Source: Gallaecimonas xiamenensis 3-C-1 (GTDB taxonomy: Bacteria > Pseudomonadota > Gammaproteobacteria > Enterobacterales > Gallaecimonadaceae). Taken from it: a stretch of DNA of 64,000 nt. Both the position numbers and the translations under genes were made by a program. Below are positions 8,799-17,621 of this stretch, in pieces (the stretch's first letter is position 1; each line of letters begins with the position of its first letter). The notes under the pieces are model-generated. The model searched no databases and was not told the DNA's origin. It was given only the letters and a program-made list of their open reading frames with translations. Location of the stretch: NCBI RefSeq assembly GCF_000299915.1, contig NZ_AMRI01000003.1:153351-217350 (forward strand), read 5' to 3'.

Positions 8799-9464
8799 CT
8801 AGTTAGCCCCGATCACAACAGGGCCACCTTTCACTATGGCCTGCTGATAATGCGGGTTCTGGCGACAGCGTTCAATAAAAGCTTGAATATTGCGGTATTG
8901 ATTTATTTCGATCCGGGTGCTGGCGGCTTCAAGGGGGAAGCTCATCTGGATGTCGGCGGCGGAAAAATCCCCGGCAAACCAGGTGTTGTCGGCCAGGTAA
9001 CCGTCTATGTAGGCCAGGTGGGTATGGAGCTGGGGCGCCAGGAATTTTTGCTGCACTTTGGCCATAAGGCCCTTGGCGATGGGGCGGATGAAAAAGGGCA
9101 TGGGGCCCTTGGGGATCCTGGCAAAGACCAGCTTCATCAGCAGCAGCGGCATCAGGGAGCCTTCGGCATAGTGCAGCCAGTAACGGTAATCCAGCAGGGC
9201 CTGGCCCTGGGTGGGGCGCAGTTGGCCTTGGCCGTAGTTATCCAGCAGGTATTCGATGATGGCGGCGGACTCGGCCACCAGGGTATCGCCGTCGGTCAGC
9301 ACCGGCGACTTGCCCAGGGGATGTACCGCCTTGAGTTCGGCCGGGGCCTGGTAGGTCTTGGGGTCGCGCCGGTAGGTTTTCAGCTCATAGGGTAGGGCCA
9401 GGGCTTCGAGCAGCCACAAGACCCGGGTGGAGCGGGACAGTTCCAGGTGGTGAAGGGTTAGCAT
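8799..9464 (-). CDS. Glutathione S-transferase family protein
   Basis: A 221-residue protein with an N-terminal thioredoxin-fold GST domain (TLHHLELSRSTRVLWLLEAL, then the glutathione-binding KSPVLTDGDTLVAESAAIIE) and an alpha-helical C-terminal domain. It would conjugate or reduce electrophiles with glutathione in the cytoplasm; the substrate is unknown. A longer frame reaches 9500, but the ATG at 9464 has AGGAG eight bases upstream and gives the normal GST opening, so I start there. It appears to form a two-gene unit with the small gene downstream. Confidence 0.88.
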   Translation of the reverse strand: MLTLHHLELSRSTRVLWLLEALALPYELKTYRRDPKTYQAPAELKAVHPLGKSPVLTDGDTLVAESAAIIEYLLDNYGQGQLRPTQGQALLDYRYWLHYAEGSLMPLLLMKLVFARIPKGPMPFFIRPIAKGLMAKVQQKFLAPQLHTHLAYIDGYLADNTWFAGDFSAADIQMSFPLEAASTRIEINQYRNIQAFIERCRQNPHYQQAIVKGGPVVIGAN

Positions 9465-9616
9465 GGAGACTCCTATTTTGACCCTAGGCCTACGGTCCAA
9501 CCGCCAATAGGGATCGCCAGTAGTGACATTTATGCCAGCCTGCCCGTCCTACGTCTGTATAAATTGGTGACAGCCTCTGAGCAGCCCAGCCCCAAGAATC
9601 TGCAGTGCAATAGGCT

Positions 9617-10486
9617 TCAGGACGCTTCCAACAGGAAATCCACAAAGGCGCTGTTAGCCCGGGACAGGTAGCTGTCCTTGCGCCAGGCAATGGACAGCTG
9701 TAGCCACAACGGGTCCTTGAAGGGCACCGACACCAGCTCGGGTTCGTCCGCCACCGCCATGCGCAGCAGGGTGGATATGCCAAAGCCCTGGCGCACTATG
9801 GATTTGATCAGGGGGATGAGGTTGGTCTGGAAGACGATATTGGGCCGCCGTCCGGCCTCTTTGGCCAGGCGGTCCACTATCTTGCGGTGAAAATAGCCTT
9901 CCTGGAACATCACCAGCTCCTGGTCGAAAAAGGCCTGGGTGTCCACGGCGGCCAGGGCAGCAAAGGGGTGATCCTTGGCTACCGTCACCAGCATTTCCTC
10001 GGTGAGAAACACCCTGGCCTCCAGTTCCGGGGGCAAGAACTCCGAGACGATCACCGCCAGGTCCAACTCCCCGGCTTCCAGCATCTGGCGCAGCTGCCAG
10101 GTGCCCCCTTCAATCACCGACAGGTTGAGGTTGGGGTAGCGGTTGCGAAAGGCCATCAGGATAGGCGGGAAATAGTAAGACCCCAGCATGGACGGAATAC
10201 CCACCCGCACCTCCCCGGTGCTAAGCCCCTTGAGCTCTTCCATCTCCAGCTCGGCGTCGCTCAGGGCCTTTAAAATACGCTCGGCATGGGGCAGCAGCCG
10301 GCGGCCTTCATCGGTGAGGTTGACCCTGCGGTCCTGGCGGTGAAACAGGCTCAGGGCCAGGCTGTCTTCGAGTTTGCGCACCGCCATGCTCACCGCCGGC
10401 TGGGCCACCCCCAGCAGCTGGGCGGCCTGGGTGAAGCTGCCCAGCCGGGCCACCTGGTAGAAATAGCGCAGGGCTTTGATATCCAT
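9617..10486 (-). CDS. LysR-family transcriptional regulator
   Basis: A 289-residue LysR regulator. The N-terminal winged helix (MDIKALRYFYQVARLGSFTQ, then LLGVAQPAVSMAVRKLEDSL) is followed by a complete LysR substrate-binding domain starting near residue 90 (GEVRVGIPSMLGSYYFPPIL). The frame is open to 10579, but the ATG at 10486 with GAGG seven bases upstream gives the standard LysR start. It is divergent from the OprB-like porin gene, and the 271-bp gap would hold both promoters, so the porin is a plausible target. Effector unknown. Confidence 0.88.
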   Translation of the reverse strand: MDIKALRYFYQVARLGSFTQAAQLLGVAQPAVSMAVRKLEDSLALSLFHRQDRRVNLTDEGRRLLPHAERILKALSDAELEMEELKGLSTGEVRVGIPSMLGSYYFPPILMAFRNRYPNLNLSVIEGGTWQLRQMLEAGELDLAVIVSEFLPPELEARVFLTEEMLVTVAKDHPFAALAAVDTQAFFDQELVMFQEGYFHRKIVDRLAKEAGRRPNIVFQTNLIPLIKSIVRQGFGISTLLRMAVADEPELVSVPFKDPLWLQLSIAWRKDSYLSRANSAFVDFLLEAS

Positions 10487-10757
10487 GTTTATCCTCGATA
10501 AAGCGCCGCTCCGGGTCGGCCGGGGCACTGGCATAAAGGTGCGGCAACCGGGCACCGCCAACCCAGCCCAGACGACCACTCAGGTATTTCCTTCGCTTTT
10601 TGCCGCCCTGGCCCATGATAAAAGAGGGACCGCTGCCAATGTAGTGCCGTAATGCCCCGCTTCGGGTGGTAGCAACGGCTTACTTCGCGGCAGCTTCTAA
10701 GCTGAGCAATAGTGACAACAACAGGGCCATAGGCCCCCAGAAAAGAAGATCGCAACC

Positions 10758-12053
10758 ATGCCCATGAAAAGATCCCTGGTCGCTGCCTCTGCCTTGTGGC
10801 TGCTGACCGGTTATGCAGCCCAAGCCGCCGATTTTGCCAAAGACAACTACCTCTTTGGGGACTGGGGCGGCACCCGCACTAAATTGCATGATGAGGGCAT
10901 CGACGTCAGCTTGAGCTACGGCTTTCAAACCGGTGGCAACCTCAGCGGCGGCCAGCGCCACGCTACCAGCTATGCCGACCAAACGGTACTGGCCCTGGAC
11001 TATGACCTGGACAAGTTGCTGGGCCTGTCCGGCGGCAGCTTCCGCTTCTCCCTGACCAACAGGGGCGGCCAGGCGCAGAACATCAACAACAAAGCCGAAA
11101 TCGGCCAGCTGATGCAGTCACTGGAAGTCTACGGCCGTGGCCGCGTAACCCGTATCTCCGAATTTTACTACCAGCAGGACCTGCTGGACGGCGACCTGCG
11201 CCTGAAGCTGGGCCGCATGAATGTGGGCGCCGAATTCGGCAGCTTCCAGTGCGAGTTTGCCTACCTGGGTTTCTGCGGTTCCCAGCCCGGTAACTTCAAC
11301 AGCACCATCTACAACTGGCCCATCAGCCAGTGGGCCGCCGTGGCCAGGTACAACCTCAATGAGGAGTGGTACCTCAAGGGCGGTGTTTACCAGATGAATC
11401 CCAGCTGGCTGGAAAACGAGCAGCGCCTCAACTTCGGCAACCCTCACGGCACCGTCGGCATGACGCTGCCTGTGGAGTTGGGCTGGACCCCCAAGCTCAA
11501 CGGCCTGGACGGTACCTATAAGCTGGGTTACTGGTACGACACTGCCGGTGGCAACGACCTTTATTTCAACAGCGACGACGGCGTGCTGCTGGTGGACGGC
11601 GGTACCCCACGCCAAAAAGATCACAAAGGCGGCGCCTACTTGGTGGCCGAGCAGCAGCTGACCTCAGTGGGCGGTGATAGCAGCCGTGGCCTGAGCCTTT
11701 TTGCCACCGCCACCTTCAACGACCGTGACCTGACCACAGTTGACCGCTCACTGGCCCTCGGCCTGACCTACAAGGGCCCCTTCGCGGCCCGTGCCCAGGA
11801 CCAATGGGGCCTGGCGGTCAAGTACCTGCATGTGAGCGATCGCCTTAGCGATGGCCAGCGCGCCCTGGCCCTGGCTCTGAACAGCGAGGTACCGGTGCAG
11901 GACAGCGAAACTGTGGTAGCCAGCTACTACAAGTTCCAGGTCACCCCCTACCTGGCGGTGCGCCCCGAACTGCAATACATCCACAACCCCGGCGGTTTGA
12001 GTGAAAACGACAACGCCTGGGTGGCGGTCCTTAAAGGTGACATCGCCTTCTGA
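10758..12053 (+). CDS. OprB-family carbohydrate-selective outer-membrane porin
   Basis: A 431-residue outer-membrane protein: signal peptide (cleavage after YAAQAA, about residue 23), then the OprB signature DNYLFGDWGGTRTKLHDEGI, many amphipathic strands, and a final aromatic residue (LKGDIAF). OprB porins let glucose and other sugars through the outer membrane in pseudomonads and relatives. A LysR regulator is divergent upstream and a strong terminator follows, so it is a single-gene unit. A second in-frame ATG two codons in (10764) could be the start; neither has a strong Shine-Dalgarno. Confidence 0.85.
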   Translation: MPMKRSLVAASALWLLTGYAAQAADFAKDNYLFGDWGGTRTKLHDEGIDVSLSYGFQTGGNLSGGQRHATSYADQTVLALDYDLDKLLGLSGGSFRFSLTNRGGQAQNINNKAEIGQLMQSLEVYGRGRVTRISEFYYQQDLLDGDLRLKLGRMNVGAEFGSFQCEFAYLGFCGSQPGNFNSTIYNWPISQWAAVARYNLNEEWYLKGGVYQMNPSWLENEQRLNFGNPHGTVGMTLPVELGWTPKLNGLDGTYKLGYWYDTAGGNDLYFNSDDGVLLVDGGTPRQKDHKGGAYLVAEQQLTSVGGDSSRGLSLFATATFNDRDLTTVDRSLALGLTYKGPFAARAQDQWGLAVKYLHVSDRLSDGQRALALALNSEVPVQDSETVVASYYKFQVTPYLAVRPELQYIHNPGGLSENDNAWVAVLKGDIAF

Positions 12054-12055
12054 TA

Positions 12056-12081
12056 AAAAGCCGGGCTTAGCCCGGCTTTTT
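12056..12081. terminator. Bidirectional intrinsic terminator after the porin gene
   Basis: Stem AGCCGGGC/GCCCGGCT with a TTA loop, flanked by A and T runs. The stop codon of the convergent membrane-protein gene lies inside it. Confidence 0.85.
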
Positions 12082-12519
12082 CATGCCCCAAGCTAGGCCG
12101 ATTAGGGCGGCCAGGGCCACCAGGTTCAGGTGCAGGCTCTGGGTCAGCCCCGGTTCGGCCAGCAACAGCCAGTCCGGCTCCAGGGCGAAGCGCAGGCCAC
12201 TGCCGCTAAAGCTGCCATACCACTGATACCAGAGATCCAGGGTCAACAGCCCCTGGTAGTGGTATTGCCAGCCGCCGAGGCTATCCCCAAGGGCCAAGCC
12301 CGGCACTTGCAGAGCCAGGTTCAGGGCCGACCACCACAGGCCCCGGCCTTTGAGGAGCCAGGCTCCGGCCAGCAGGTTGACAAGGGCCGCCAGCAGCCAG
12401 GGGGCCAGCAAGGTCAGATCCGGTGCCTGGTCCTGCCAGAGGCCGAGGGGAATAAGGGCCACAAAGGCCAGGGCGGTGAAGATCTGGTAGAGGGCAACCA
12501 GGTGATGGGCTCGGTTCAT
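12067..12519 (-). CDS. Small integral membrane protein of unknown function
   Basis: A 150-residue hydrophobic protein with about four predicted transmembrane segments (FTALAFVALIPLGLW; LLAPWLLAALVNLLAGAWLL; WWSALNLALQVPGLAL; LNLVALAALIGLAW). The connecting loop between the third and fourth is Trp/Tyr-rich (WQYHYQGLLTLDLWYQWYGS). I do not recognise the family. Its stop lies within the porin terminator, convergent with the porin gene. Codon use matches the surrounding genes, which supports it being a true gene. Confidence 0.65.
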   Translation of the reverse strand: MNRAHHLVALYQIFTALAFVALIPLGLWQDQAPDLTLLAPWLLAALVNLLAGAWLLKGRGLWWSALNLALQVPGLALGDSLGGWQYHYQGLLTLDLWYQWYGSFSGSGLRFALEPDWLLLAEPGLTQSLHLNLVALAALIGLAWGMKKPG

Positions 12520-12583
12520 GAGAAGGGCTTGGGCTAAAAGGGTCAGTCTAGGGCCTGGGGCGGCCCTGCCAAGGGGAAAAAGG

Positions 12584-12949
12584 TTACAAAGCGTATTTGG
12601 CCTTGAAGGCGTCCCGCTCTTTTTTCTTTAACCCCGCCACTACCAGGGCAAAGGAGGCGTCCACCTGTTGCTGCAGCTCCCCCTGGGGCAGGCTGCCGTC
12701 CAGCAGCACCGTGTTCCAGTGCAATTTATTCATGTGGTAGGCCGGTTTGACGGCGCTGAAGATGTCCCTAAGAGCCATGGCCTGGTGCGGGTCGCATTTG
12801 AGGTTGACCGCCTCGCCGCCCAGGAAATGGCCGGTCAGGGCGAACATCTTGCCCCGCACCTTATAGACGGCGATCTCCGGGCCGAAGGGGAAGTCTTCCA
12901 CCGCTTCGGGTTTACTGAGCAGGTACTGGCGAAGGGCTTTGCTATCCAT
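12584..12949 (-). CDS. MmcQ/YjbR family DNA-binding-like protein
   Basis: A 121-residue protein of the YjbR (MmcQ, CyaY-like fold) family, recognised by AVEDFPFGPEIAVYKVRGKM near the start, LKCDPHQAMALRD in the middle and HMNKLHWNTVLLDGSLP towards the end. The fold is predicted to bind nucleic acid but no function is established. The frame extends to 12979, but the ATG at 12949 has AAGGATAAGG just upstream and gives the family's usual start. It stands alone between the small membrane protein and the thioredoxin protein. Confidence 0.85.
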   Translation of the reverse strand: MDSKALRQYLLSKPEAVEDFPFGPEIAVYKVRGKMFALTGHFLGGEAVNLKCDPHQAMALRDIFSAVKPAYHMNKLHWNTVLLDGSLPQGELQQQVDASFALVVAGLKKKERDAFKAKYAL

Positions 12950-13010
12950 GGGCCTTATCCTTGACTGGCAAGGCCCCATCTTAGCGGGGGCCTTGCCGGG
13001 ATAACAGCCG

Positions 13011-14252
13011 TCAGGGCAGGGTGCGGCTGGTGGGGGGGTAACAGAGGCCGGCGTCGGCGCAGCCCCTGAACCGCACCTTCAGCTGCTGGCCCTGGGCCAG
13101 GGGCACCTTCAGGCGCAGCTGCTGGCGGTAGATGCGGCTGGTGCCGAAGTAGGGATCCTGGTGGCTGATGGCCTTGGGATAGCTGATGGGCAGCGGCTTG
13201 CCGCCGGCGCTCAGTTGCAGCTGGTCCTGGTAGAGGTAGTAGCCGTCGGCGATTTTCCAGGTCACCACCAGTTGGTCACCGTCGCGCTGGCTGCTCAGGG
13301 TAAAGGCCTTGTCCACCGGCAAAAAGGCCGGCTTGGTGGCGCTGAGCTGCTTGACCAGGGCGGCCTGGTCGTCAAAGTCGGTGATCCGGGCCAGCACCTG
13401 GCCGTCCTTGACCCATAGCAGGGTGGGGATGTCGCGGATGGCAAAGTGGTTGAACAGCAGACCCAGTTCATCGATCTGGATCGGCTGGCGCAGCTGGAAT
13501 TTTTCCCGGAATTCGTCCACGGCGGCCTGATCGGTCCACAGGTGGTTGACCAGGATTTGCCAGGGGCGGTTGGGCAGGGCGGCGGTCAGGTCGTTGAGCC
13601 CTTTTTGCACCTTGGTGCAGCGCTGGGCCATGGCCGGGCGGGTGTCTGCCAGGTACCAGTCACACCAGGTGGCGGTGAAGAACAGCAGTTTTTCCCCTTG
13701 CAGCCAGGGCGCCAGCTGCTGGTTGGCCTGGGTGTCGTCAAGGCCGGTGGAAGCCAGGGGCGGCTGGGCCTTGCCTTCGGCCAGCAGTTCCAGCTGGCGG
13801 TCCAGCTCGGCGTCCGCCTCATGGGTGGTGTAGACCACCTGGCCCTGGGCATTGATCAGCACGTGGTAGGGAGTGCCTACCAGGCCAAGGGCAACCCCGA
13901 GGGCCCCTTCGTTGTCCAGCCAGATGGGGATATGCAGGCCGTAGTGCTCCACCACCTTATCGATGGCTTCCTTGGACTCGTTGATGTTGATGTTCAGGGC
14001 CAGCACGTTGACCTTGTCCTTGTAGCGCTGGTAGGCGTGCTCGAAGTGGGGCATCTGCTCCATGCAGGGCTTGCACCAGCTGGCCCAGAATTTCAGGTAG
14101 ATGGGCTTGCCTTGGGGCAGGCTGGCCAGGGTCACGGGGGCCTGGTCGGTGAAGCGTTTGAGGGGGATATGCTGGTAAGCATTGTCCTGCGCCAGGGCTG
14201 CTGCACTGCACAGCAGGCAGAGGGCGGTCAGGAGGCGTTGCCAAATTACCAT
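13011..14252 (-). CDS. Periplasmic double-thioredoxin protein with a C-terminal DsbD-alpha-like domain
   Basis: A 413-residue exported protein (signal peptide to about residue 21). Residues about 25-160 form a TlpA-like thioredoxin domain with the redox pair WCKPC at 59-63 and a cis-Pro motif GTPYHVLI. Residues about 170-305 are a second thioredoxin-like domain in which CxxC is lost (TATWCDWYLADTRPAMAQRC). The C-terminal 100 residues resemble the DsbD alpha domain and end in GCADAGLCYPP, with Cys398 and Cys404 spaced like the catalytic pair of E. coli DsbD alpha (103/109). The eight-helix membrane beta domain of DsbD is absent and the domain order is reversed. I infer a soluble disulfide relay protein; the electron source is unknown. 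Confidence 0.82.
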   Translation of the reverse strand: MVIWQRLLTALCLLCSAAALAQDNAYQHIPLKRFTDQAPVTLASLPQGKPIYLKFWASWCKPCMEQMPHFEHAYQRYKDKVNVLALNININESKEAIDKVVEHYGLHIPIWLDNEGALGVALGLVGTPYHVLINAQGQVVYTTHEADAELDRQLELLAEGKAQPPLASTGLDDTQANQQLAPWLQGEKLLFFTATWCDWYLADTRPAMAQRCTKVQKGLNDLTAALPNRPWQILVNHLWTDQAAVDEFREKFQLRQPIQIDELGLLFNHFAIRDIPTLLWVKDGQVLARITDFDDQAALVKQLSATKPAFLPVDKAFTLSSQRDGDQLVVTWKIADGYYLYQDQLQLSAGGKPLPISYPKAISHQDPYFGTSRIYRQQLRLKVPLAQGQQLKVRFRGCADAGLCYPPTSRTLP

Positions 14253-14298
14253 GGGAGTGGCCTCGTTTCAGTTTGGGATAGCCTAAGGATCGCACTAA

Positions 14299-14323
14299 TA
14301 TTGGTACCCTGAGAGTGCCAATA
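14299..14323. promoter_or_regulatory. 25-bp palindrome, candidate operator of the MocR-type regulator
   Basis: An imperfect palindrome centred on base 14311 with outer arms TATTGG/CCAATA; within the 11-base inner arms 9 positions pair. It lies 13 bases before the ATG of the MocR gene and between two divergent genes, so it could control both. The alternative GTG start at 14315 would fall inside it. Confidence 0.5.
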
Positions 14324-14335
14324 CTGAGCAAAGTC

Positions 14336-15778
14336 ATGGATCCAATTTTCGGCCTGCAATTGCGGGTGGACCGCCAGGGGCAAGAACCGCTGCGGGTGCA
14401 GCTGCAACGCCAGCTCAGCCACGCCATCTTCGAGGGTCGCCTCAAGGCCGGCACCCTGCTGCCCCCCAGCCGCCAGTTGGCGGCGCTGTTGGGGGTGTCG
14501 CGCAATACCGTGATGCAGGTCTACGAGCAGTTGGCCAGTGAGGGACTGCTGCTCAGCAAGCCCGGCAGCGGTACCGAGGTCCGGGACTTGGCCCTGCCCG
14601 CCAGCCAGGAACCGGGACGCCCCGACGCCGGCCGTTGGCTCAAGGGCCTGTGGCATGATCTGACCCTGTTTGCGCCCCCCGAGCGGGCCCTTCCCTACGA
14701 TTTTGCCCTGGGGGCGGCGGATCTGTCCCTGTTTCCCTTCGACCACTGGCGCCGGTGCCAGGTCAGGGCCCTGCGCCAATTCGAAACCCAGGGCCTGGAC
14801 ATGGACTGGGCCGGCTACCCGCCCCTGAGGGCCCTAATTGCCTCTTTCGTGTCCCAGTCCAGGGCGGTGTCCTGCAACCCGGGCCAGGTGCTGGTGTGCA
14901 GCGGCGCCCAGCAGGGCTTTAGCCTGATTGGCTCTGCCCTTATCGAACCGGGCAAGACCCTGGTGGCCATGGAGTCTCCCGGTTACCCCATGGCCCGCCG
15001 TGCCTTCTTGGCGGCCGGGGCCAGGGTGGTGGAGGTGCCGGTGGACGCGGAAGGGCTGATGGTGGACGCCCTGCCCGGCGGGGTGGACCTGGTCTACGTG
15101 ACCCCGTCCCACCAGTTCCCCACTACGGTGGCCATGTCGGCCAGCCGGCGCCTGGCTTTGCTGCAACAGGCCAGGGCCCGGGACTTTTTGATCATCGAAG
15201 ACGACTACGACGCCGAGTTCCAGCTGGGGGGCCAGCCCATCGACGCCTTGCAGACCCTGGATAAGGACGGCCGGGTGCTGTACGTGGGCACCTTTTCCAA
15301 ATGCATGTTCGGGGACTTGCGCCTGGGCTTTGTGATAGTGCCGGACTGGCTGGTCCAGCCCCTGGTACTGGCCCGCCAGGCGGCGGATCTGCACAGCCCG
15401 CTGGTAGCCCAGGCCGCCCTGGCCGAATTTATCCGCCAGGGGGCCCTTAGGCGCCACGTCAGGGCCATGGGCAAGCAGTACCGGGCCAAGCACCAGGAGG
15501 TGTGCCAGGCCCTGGCCGGTTGCCCCTGGCTGGTCCCGGTGCCGCTGCTGGCCGGGGTCCATATGGCGCTGCTGGCCGATGAGGCGCTGGATCTAGAGGC
15601 ATTGGTGATCCGGGCCAGGGCGCTGGGGGTCAATGTCAGCCACAGCGGCCCCTTCGGCCTGGCGGCCGGTACCCGGCCCCGGCATTTGCTGCTGGGGCTG
15701 GGGCCCATAGCACTAGAGGACATAGCCCCGGCCATGGCCAGGCTCAACGCCGCCGTAGCCGAGCAAATCAAGGCATAA
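14336..15778 (+). CDS. MocR/PdxR-type regulator (GntR wHTH plus aminotransferase domain)
   Basis: A 480-residue regulator. A GntR winged helix occupies about residues 10-80 (LPPSRQLAALLGVSRNTVMQ), followed by a fold-type I aminotransferase domain (about 110-475) with VTPSHQFPTT, IIEDDYDAEF and the PLP-lysine region TFSKCMFGDLRLGF. Such proteins use PLP as ligand; PdxR controls pyridoxal synthesis, others taurine or GABA catabolism. No pdx, tau or gab genes are adjacent. Divergent from the double-thioredoxin gene. I chose the ATG at 14336 over the GTG at 14315 because the latter lies in a palindrome. Confidence 0.88.
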   Translation: MDPIFGLQLRVDRQGQEPLRVQLQRQLSHAIFEGRLKAGTLLPPSRQLAALLGVSRNTVMQVYEQLASEGLLLSKPGSGTEVRDLALPASQEPGRPDAGRWLKGLWHDLTLFAPPERALPYDFALGAADLSLFPFDHWRRCQVRALRQFETQGLDMDWAGYPPLRALIASFVSQSRAVSCNPGQVLVCSGAQQGFSLIGSALIEPGKTLVAMESPGYPMARRAFLAAGARVVEVPVDAEGLMVDALPGGVDLVYVTPSHQFPTTVAMSASRRLALLQQARARDFLIIEDDYDAEFQLGGQPIDALQTLDKDGRVLYVGTFSKCMFGDLRLGFVIVPDWLVQPLVLARQAADLHSPLVAQAALAEFIRQGALRRHVRAMGKQYRAKHQEVCQALAGCPWLVPVPLLAGVHMALLADEALDLEALVIRARALGVNVSHSGPFGLAAGTRPRHLLLGLGPIALEDIAPAMARLNAAVAEQIKA

Positions 15779-15804
15779 AAAACGGGCCCAAGGCCCGTTC
15801 TTTT
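15778..15804. terminator. Bidirectional intrinsic terminator between mocR-type gene and alpha-glucosidase
   Basis: Stem AACGGGCC/GGCCCGTT with a CAA loop, A run on one side and TTCTTTT on the other, between two convergent genes. Confidence 0.8.
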
Positions 15805-17414
15805 CAGCCCTTAAGGGCGAAGAAGCTGCCGTAGGGGGGCAGGGCCAGGCTGCCGCCTTGGAGGCTGCCTGCCACCAGGCCGTGGCCGTCCAGGGCTTGC
15901 CAGTGGCCGTCCAGAGCCAGGGTGTGGTCTTTTCCGGACAGGTTGAAGGCCACCAGCAGGGTCTGGCCCTGCCATTGGCGCTCAAAGGCCAGCACCGGCT
16001 CGGCGGTATCCCAGAACTGGATGCTGCCCTGTACCAGGGCCTCGAACTGCTTGCGCCAGGCCAGGAAGCGGCGAAAGCCGTTGAGGATGGAATCGCTGTC
16101 CTGGTCCTGGTGGGCCACCGCCTTTTGCTTGTGGCTGTCCGGTACCGGCAGCCAGGGCTTGGCACTGCTGAAGCCGCCGTGTTCGCCGTCGGTCCAGGGC
16201 ATGGGGGTGCGGCAGCCGTCGCGGCCTTTGAATTCGGGCCAGAAGGTCTTGCCGTAGGGGTCTTGCAGGTCGTCGAAGGCCACCTGGGCTTCGTCCAGGC
16301 CCAGCTCTTCACCTTGGTAGATGCAGACCGAGCCGCGCAGGGAGCAGACCATGGCGCTGAGCATCTTGGCCATGTGGGCCGGCGGCGCTTCACCGCCCCA
16401 GCGGCTGATGGCCCGGGGCACATCATGGTTGGAGATGGCCCAGCAGGGCCAGCCCACCGTCATCTTGGCTTCCAGGTTCTGCACCGTGGTGCGGATATAG
16501 GCGGCCGAGAAGTCGTTGACCAGCAGCTCGAAGCTGTAGCCCATGTGCAGGCGGCCCACTTCGGTGTATTCGGCGGTGGTGGCCAGGGAGTCTTCCGAGG
16601 AGATCTCACCCAGGGTGGTGGCGCCGGGGTAGTTGTCCACCAGGGCCCGTAGCTCTTCCAGGAAGGGCAGGTTCTCTGGCCTGGTGTTGTTGTAATAGTG
16701 GTACTGGAAGGCGTAGGGGTTGTCGGCACTGAAGCCACGCCCCAGGCGCTTTTCCTTGGGTTTGGCCGGGTTGTCCCGCAGCGCCTGGTCGTGGAAGCAG
16801 AAATTGATGGCGTCCAGGCGGAAGCCGTCCACGCCCTTGTCCAGCCAGAACTTAACGTTGTCCAAAGTGGCCTGTTGCACCGCCGGGTTATGGAAGTTCA
16901 GGTCCGGCTGGGACGACAAAAAGTTGTGCAGGTAGTACTGGCCGCGGCGCGGTTCCCATTGCCAGGCCACGCCGCCGAACAGGCTCATCCAGTTGTTGGG
17001 GGGGGTGCCATCTTCCTGGGCGTCGGCCCAGACATACCAGTCGGCCTTGGGGTTGTCGCGGCTTTCGCGGCTTTCCTTGAACCAGTCGTGGTCTACCGAG
17101 GTGTGGGACAGCACCTGGTCAATCATCACCTTGATGCCGCGCTCGTGGGCACCGGCCAGTAGCCGGTCGAAGTCGGCCAGCTGCCCGAACAGCGGGTCCA
17201 CGTCCCGGTAGTCGGCGATGTCGTAACCGAAGTCGGCCATGGGGGATTTGAAGAAGGGGGAAACCCAGATGGCATCCACCCCCAGGGACTGGATATAGTC
17301 CAGGCGGTCGATGATGCCGGGCAGATCCCCCACGCCGTCACCGTTGGTGTCGCTGAAACTGCGGGGATAAATCTGGTAAATGACGGCGCCGCGCCACCAA
17401 GGTGCTTGACTCAT
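15804..17414 (-). CDS. Alpha-glucosidase, glycoside hydrolase family 13
   Basis: A 536-residue cytoplasmic GH13 enzyme (no signal peptide) of the oligo-alpha-glucosidase type. The opening WWRGAVIYQIYPRSFSDTNG, region I DQVLSHTSVDH, region II GFRLDAINFCFHD (nucleophile Asp), region III TTLGEISSED (acid/base Glu) and region IV SNHDVPR are all intact. It would cleave glucose from the non-reducing end of imported maltose or isomalto-oligosaccharides. RBS GGGGTAGCT before the ATG. It is divergent from the transporter-amylase operon and has a TACGTA-centred operator about 86 bases upstream of its ATG. Confidence 0.93.
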   Translation of the reverse strand: MSQAPWWRGAVIYQIYPRSFSDTNGDGVGDLPGIIDRLDYIQSLGVDAIWVSPFFKSPMADFGYDIADYRDVDPLFGQLADFDRLLAGAHERGIKVMIDQVLSHTSVDHDWFKESRESRDNPKADWYVWADAQEDGTPPNNWMSLFGGVAWQWEPRRGQYYLHNFLSSQPDLNFHNPAVQQATLDNVKFWLDKGVDGFRLDAINFCFHDQALRDNPAKPKEKRLGRGFSADNPYAFQYHYYNNTRPENLPFLEELRALVDNYPGATTLGEISSEDSLATTAEYTEVGRLHMGYSFELLVNDFSAAYIRTTVQNLEAKMTVGWPCWAISNHDVPRAISRWGGEAPPAHMAKMLSAMVCSLRGSVCIYQGEELGLDEAQVAFDDLQDPYGKTFWPEFKGRDGCRTPMPWTDGEHGGFSSAKPWLPVPDSHKQKAVAHQDQDSDSILNGFRRFLAWRKQFEALVQGSIQFWDTAEPVLAFERQWQGQTLLVAFNLSGKDHTLALDGHWQALDGHGLVAGSLQGGSLALPPYGSFFALKG

Positions 17415-17500
17415 AGCTACCCCAATCTGCTGTTTGGAAAGGGGACAGGCCCCTTGTTTGCCGTGCAGCTTAAGACAGGGGCCTTCGGGGCGACAACCGG

Positions 17501-17516
17501 CTGCATACGTATGCAG
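17501..17516. promoter_or_regulatory. Perfect 16-bp operator CTGCATACGTATGCAG, LacI-type
   Basis: A perfect palindrome with the central pyrimidine-purine step typical of LacI-family operators. Reading towards the alpha-glucosidase, its centre is 12.5 bp from the first base of a TTGTCG hexamer (17491-17496, minus strand) followed after 18 bp by TAAGCT. The obvious ligand is the LacI-type regulator encoded at 20891-21928. Confidence 0.75.
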
Positions 17517-17621
17517 GGTAAAAAGGTTGACCTAAACGTCAAGCGGTTAGGCTGGGGCTAAGGTGCTGGCCAGGGCTGATTTTTCCTGGCCTTGGCCGGT
17601 TTTGGCGGCCCGAGGGCGGGG

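Noticed and set aside
14315..14335. GTG start for the MocR-type gene
   Set aside because: It lies inside the candidate operator and lacks an RBS; the ATG at 14336 gives the usual family N-terminus.
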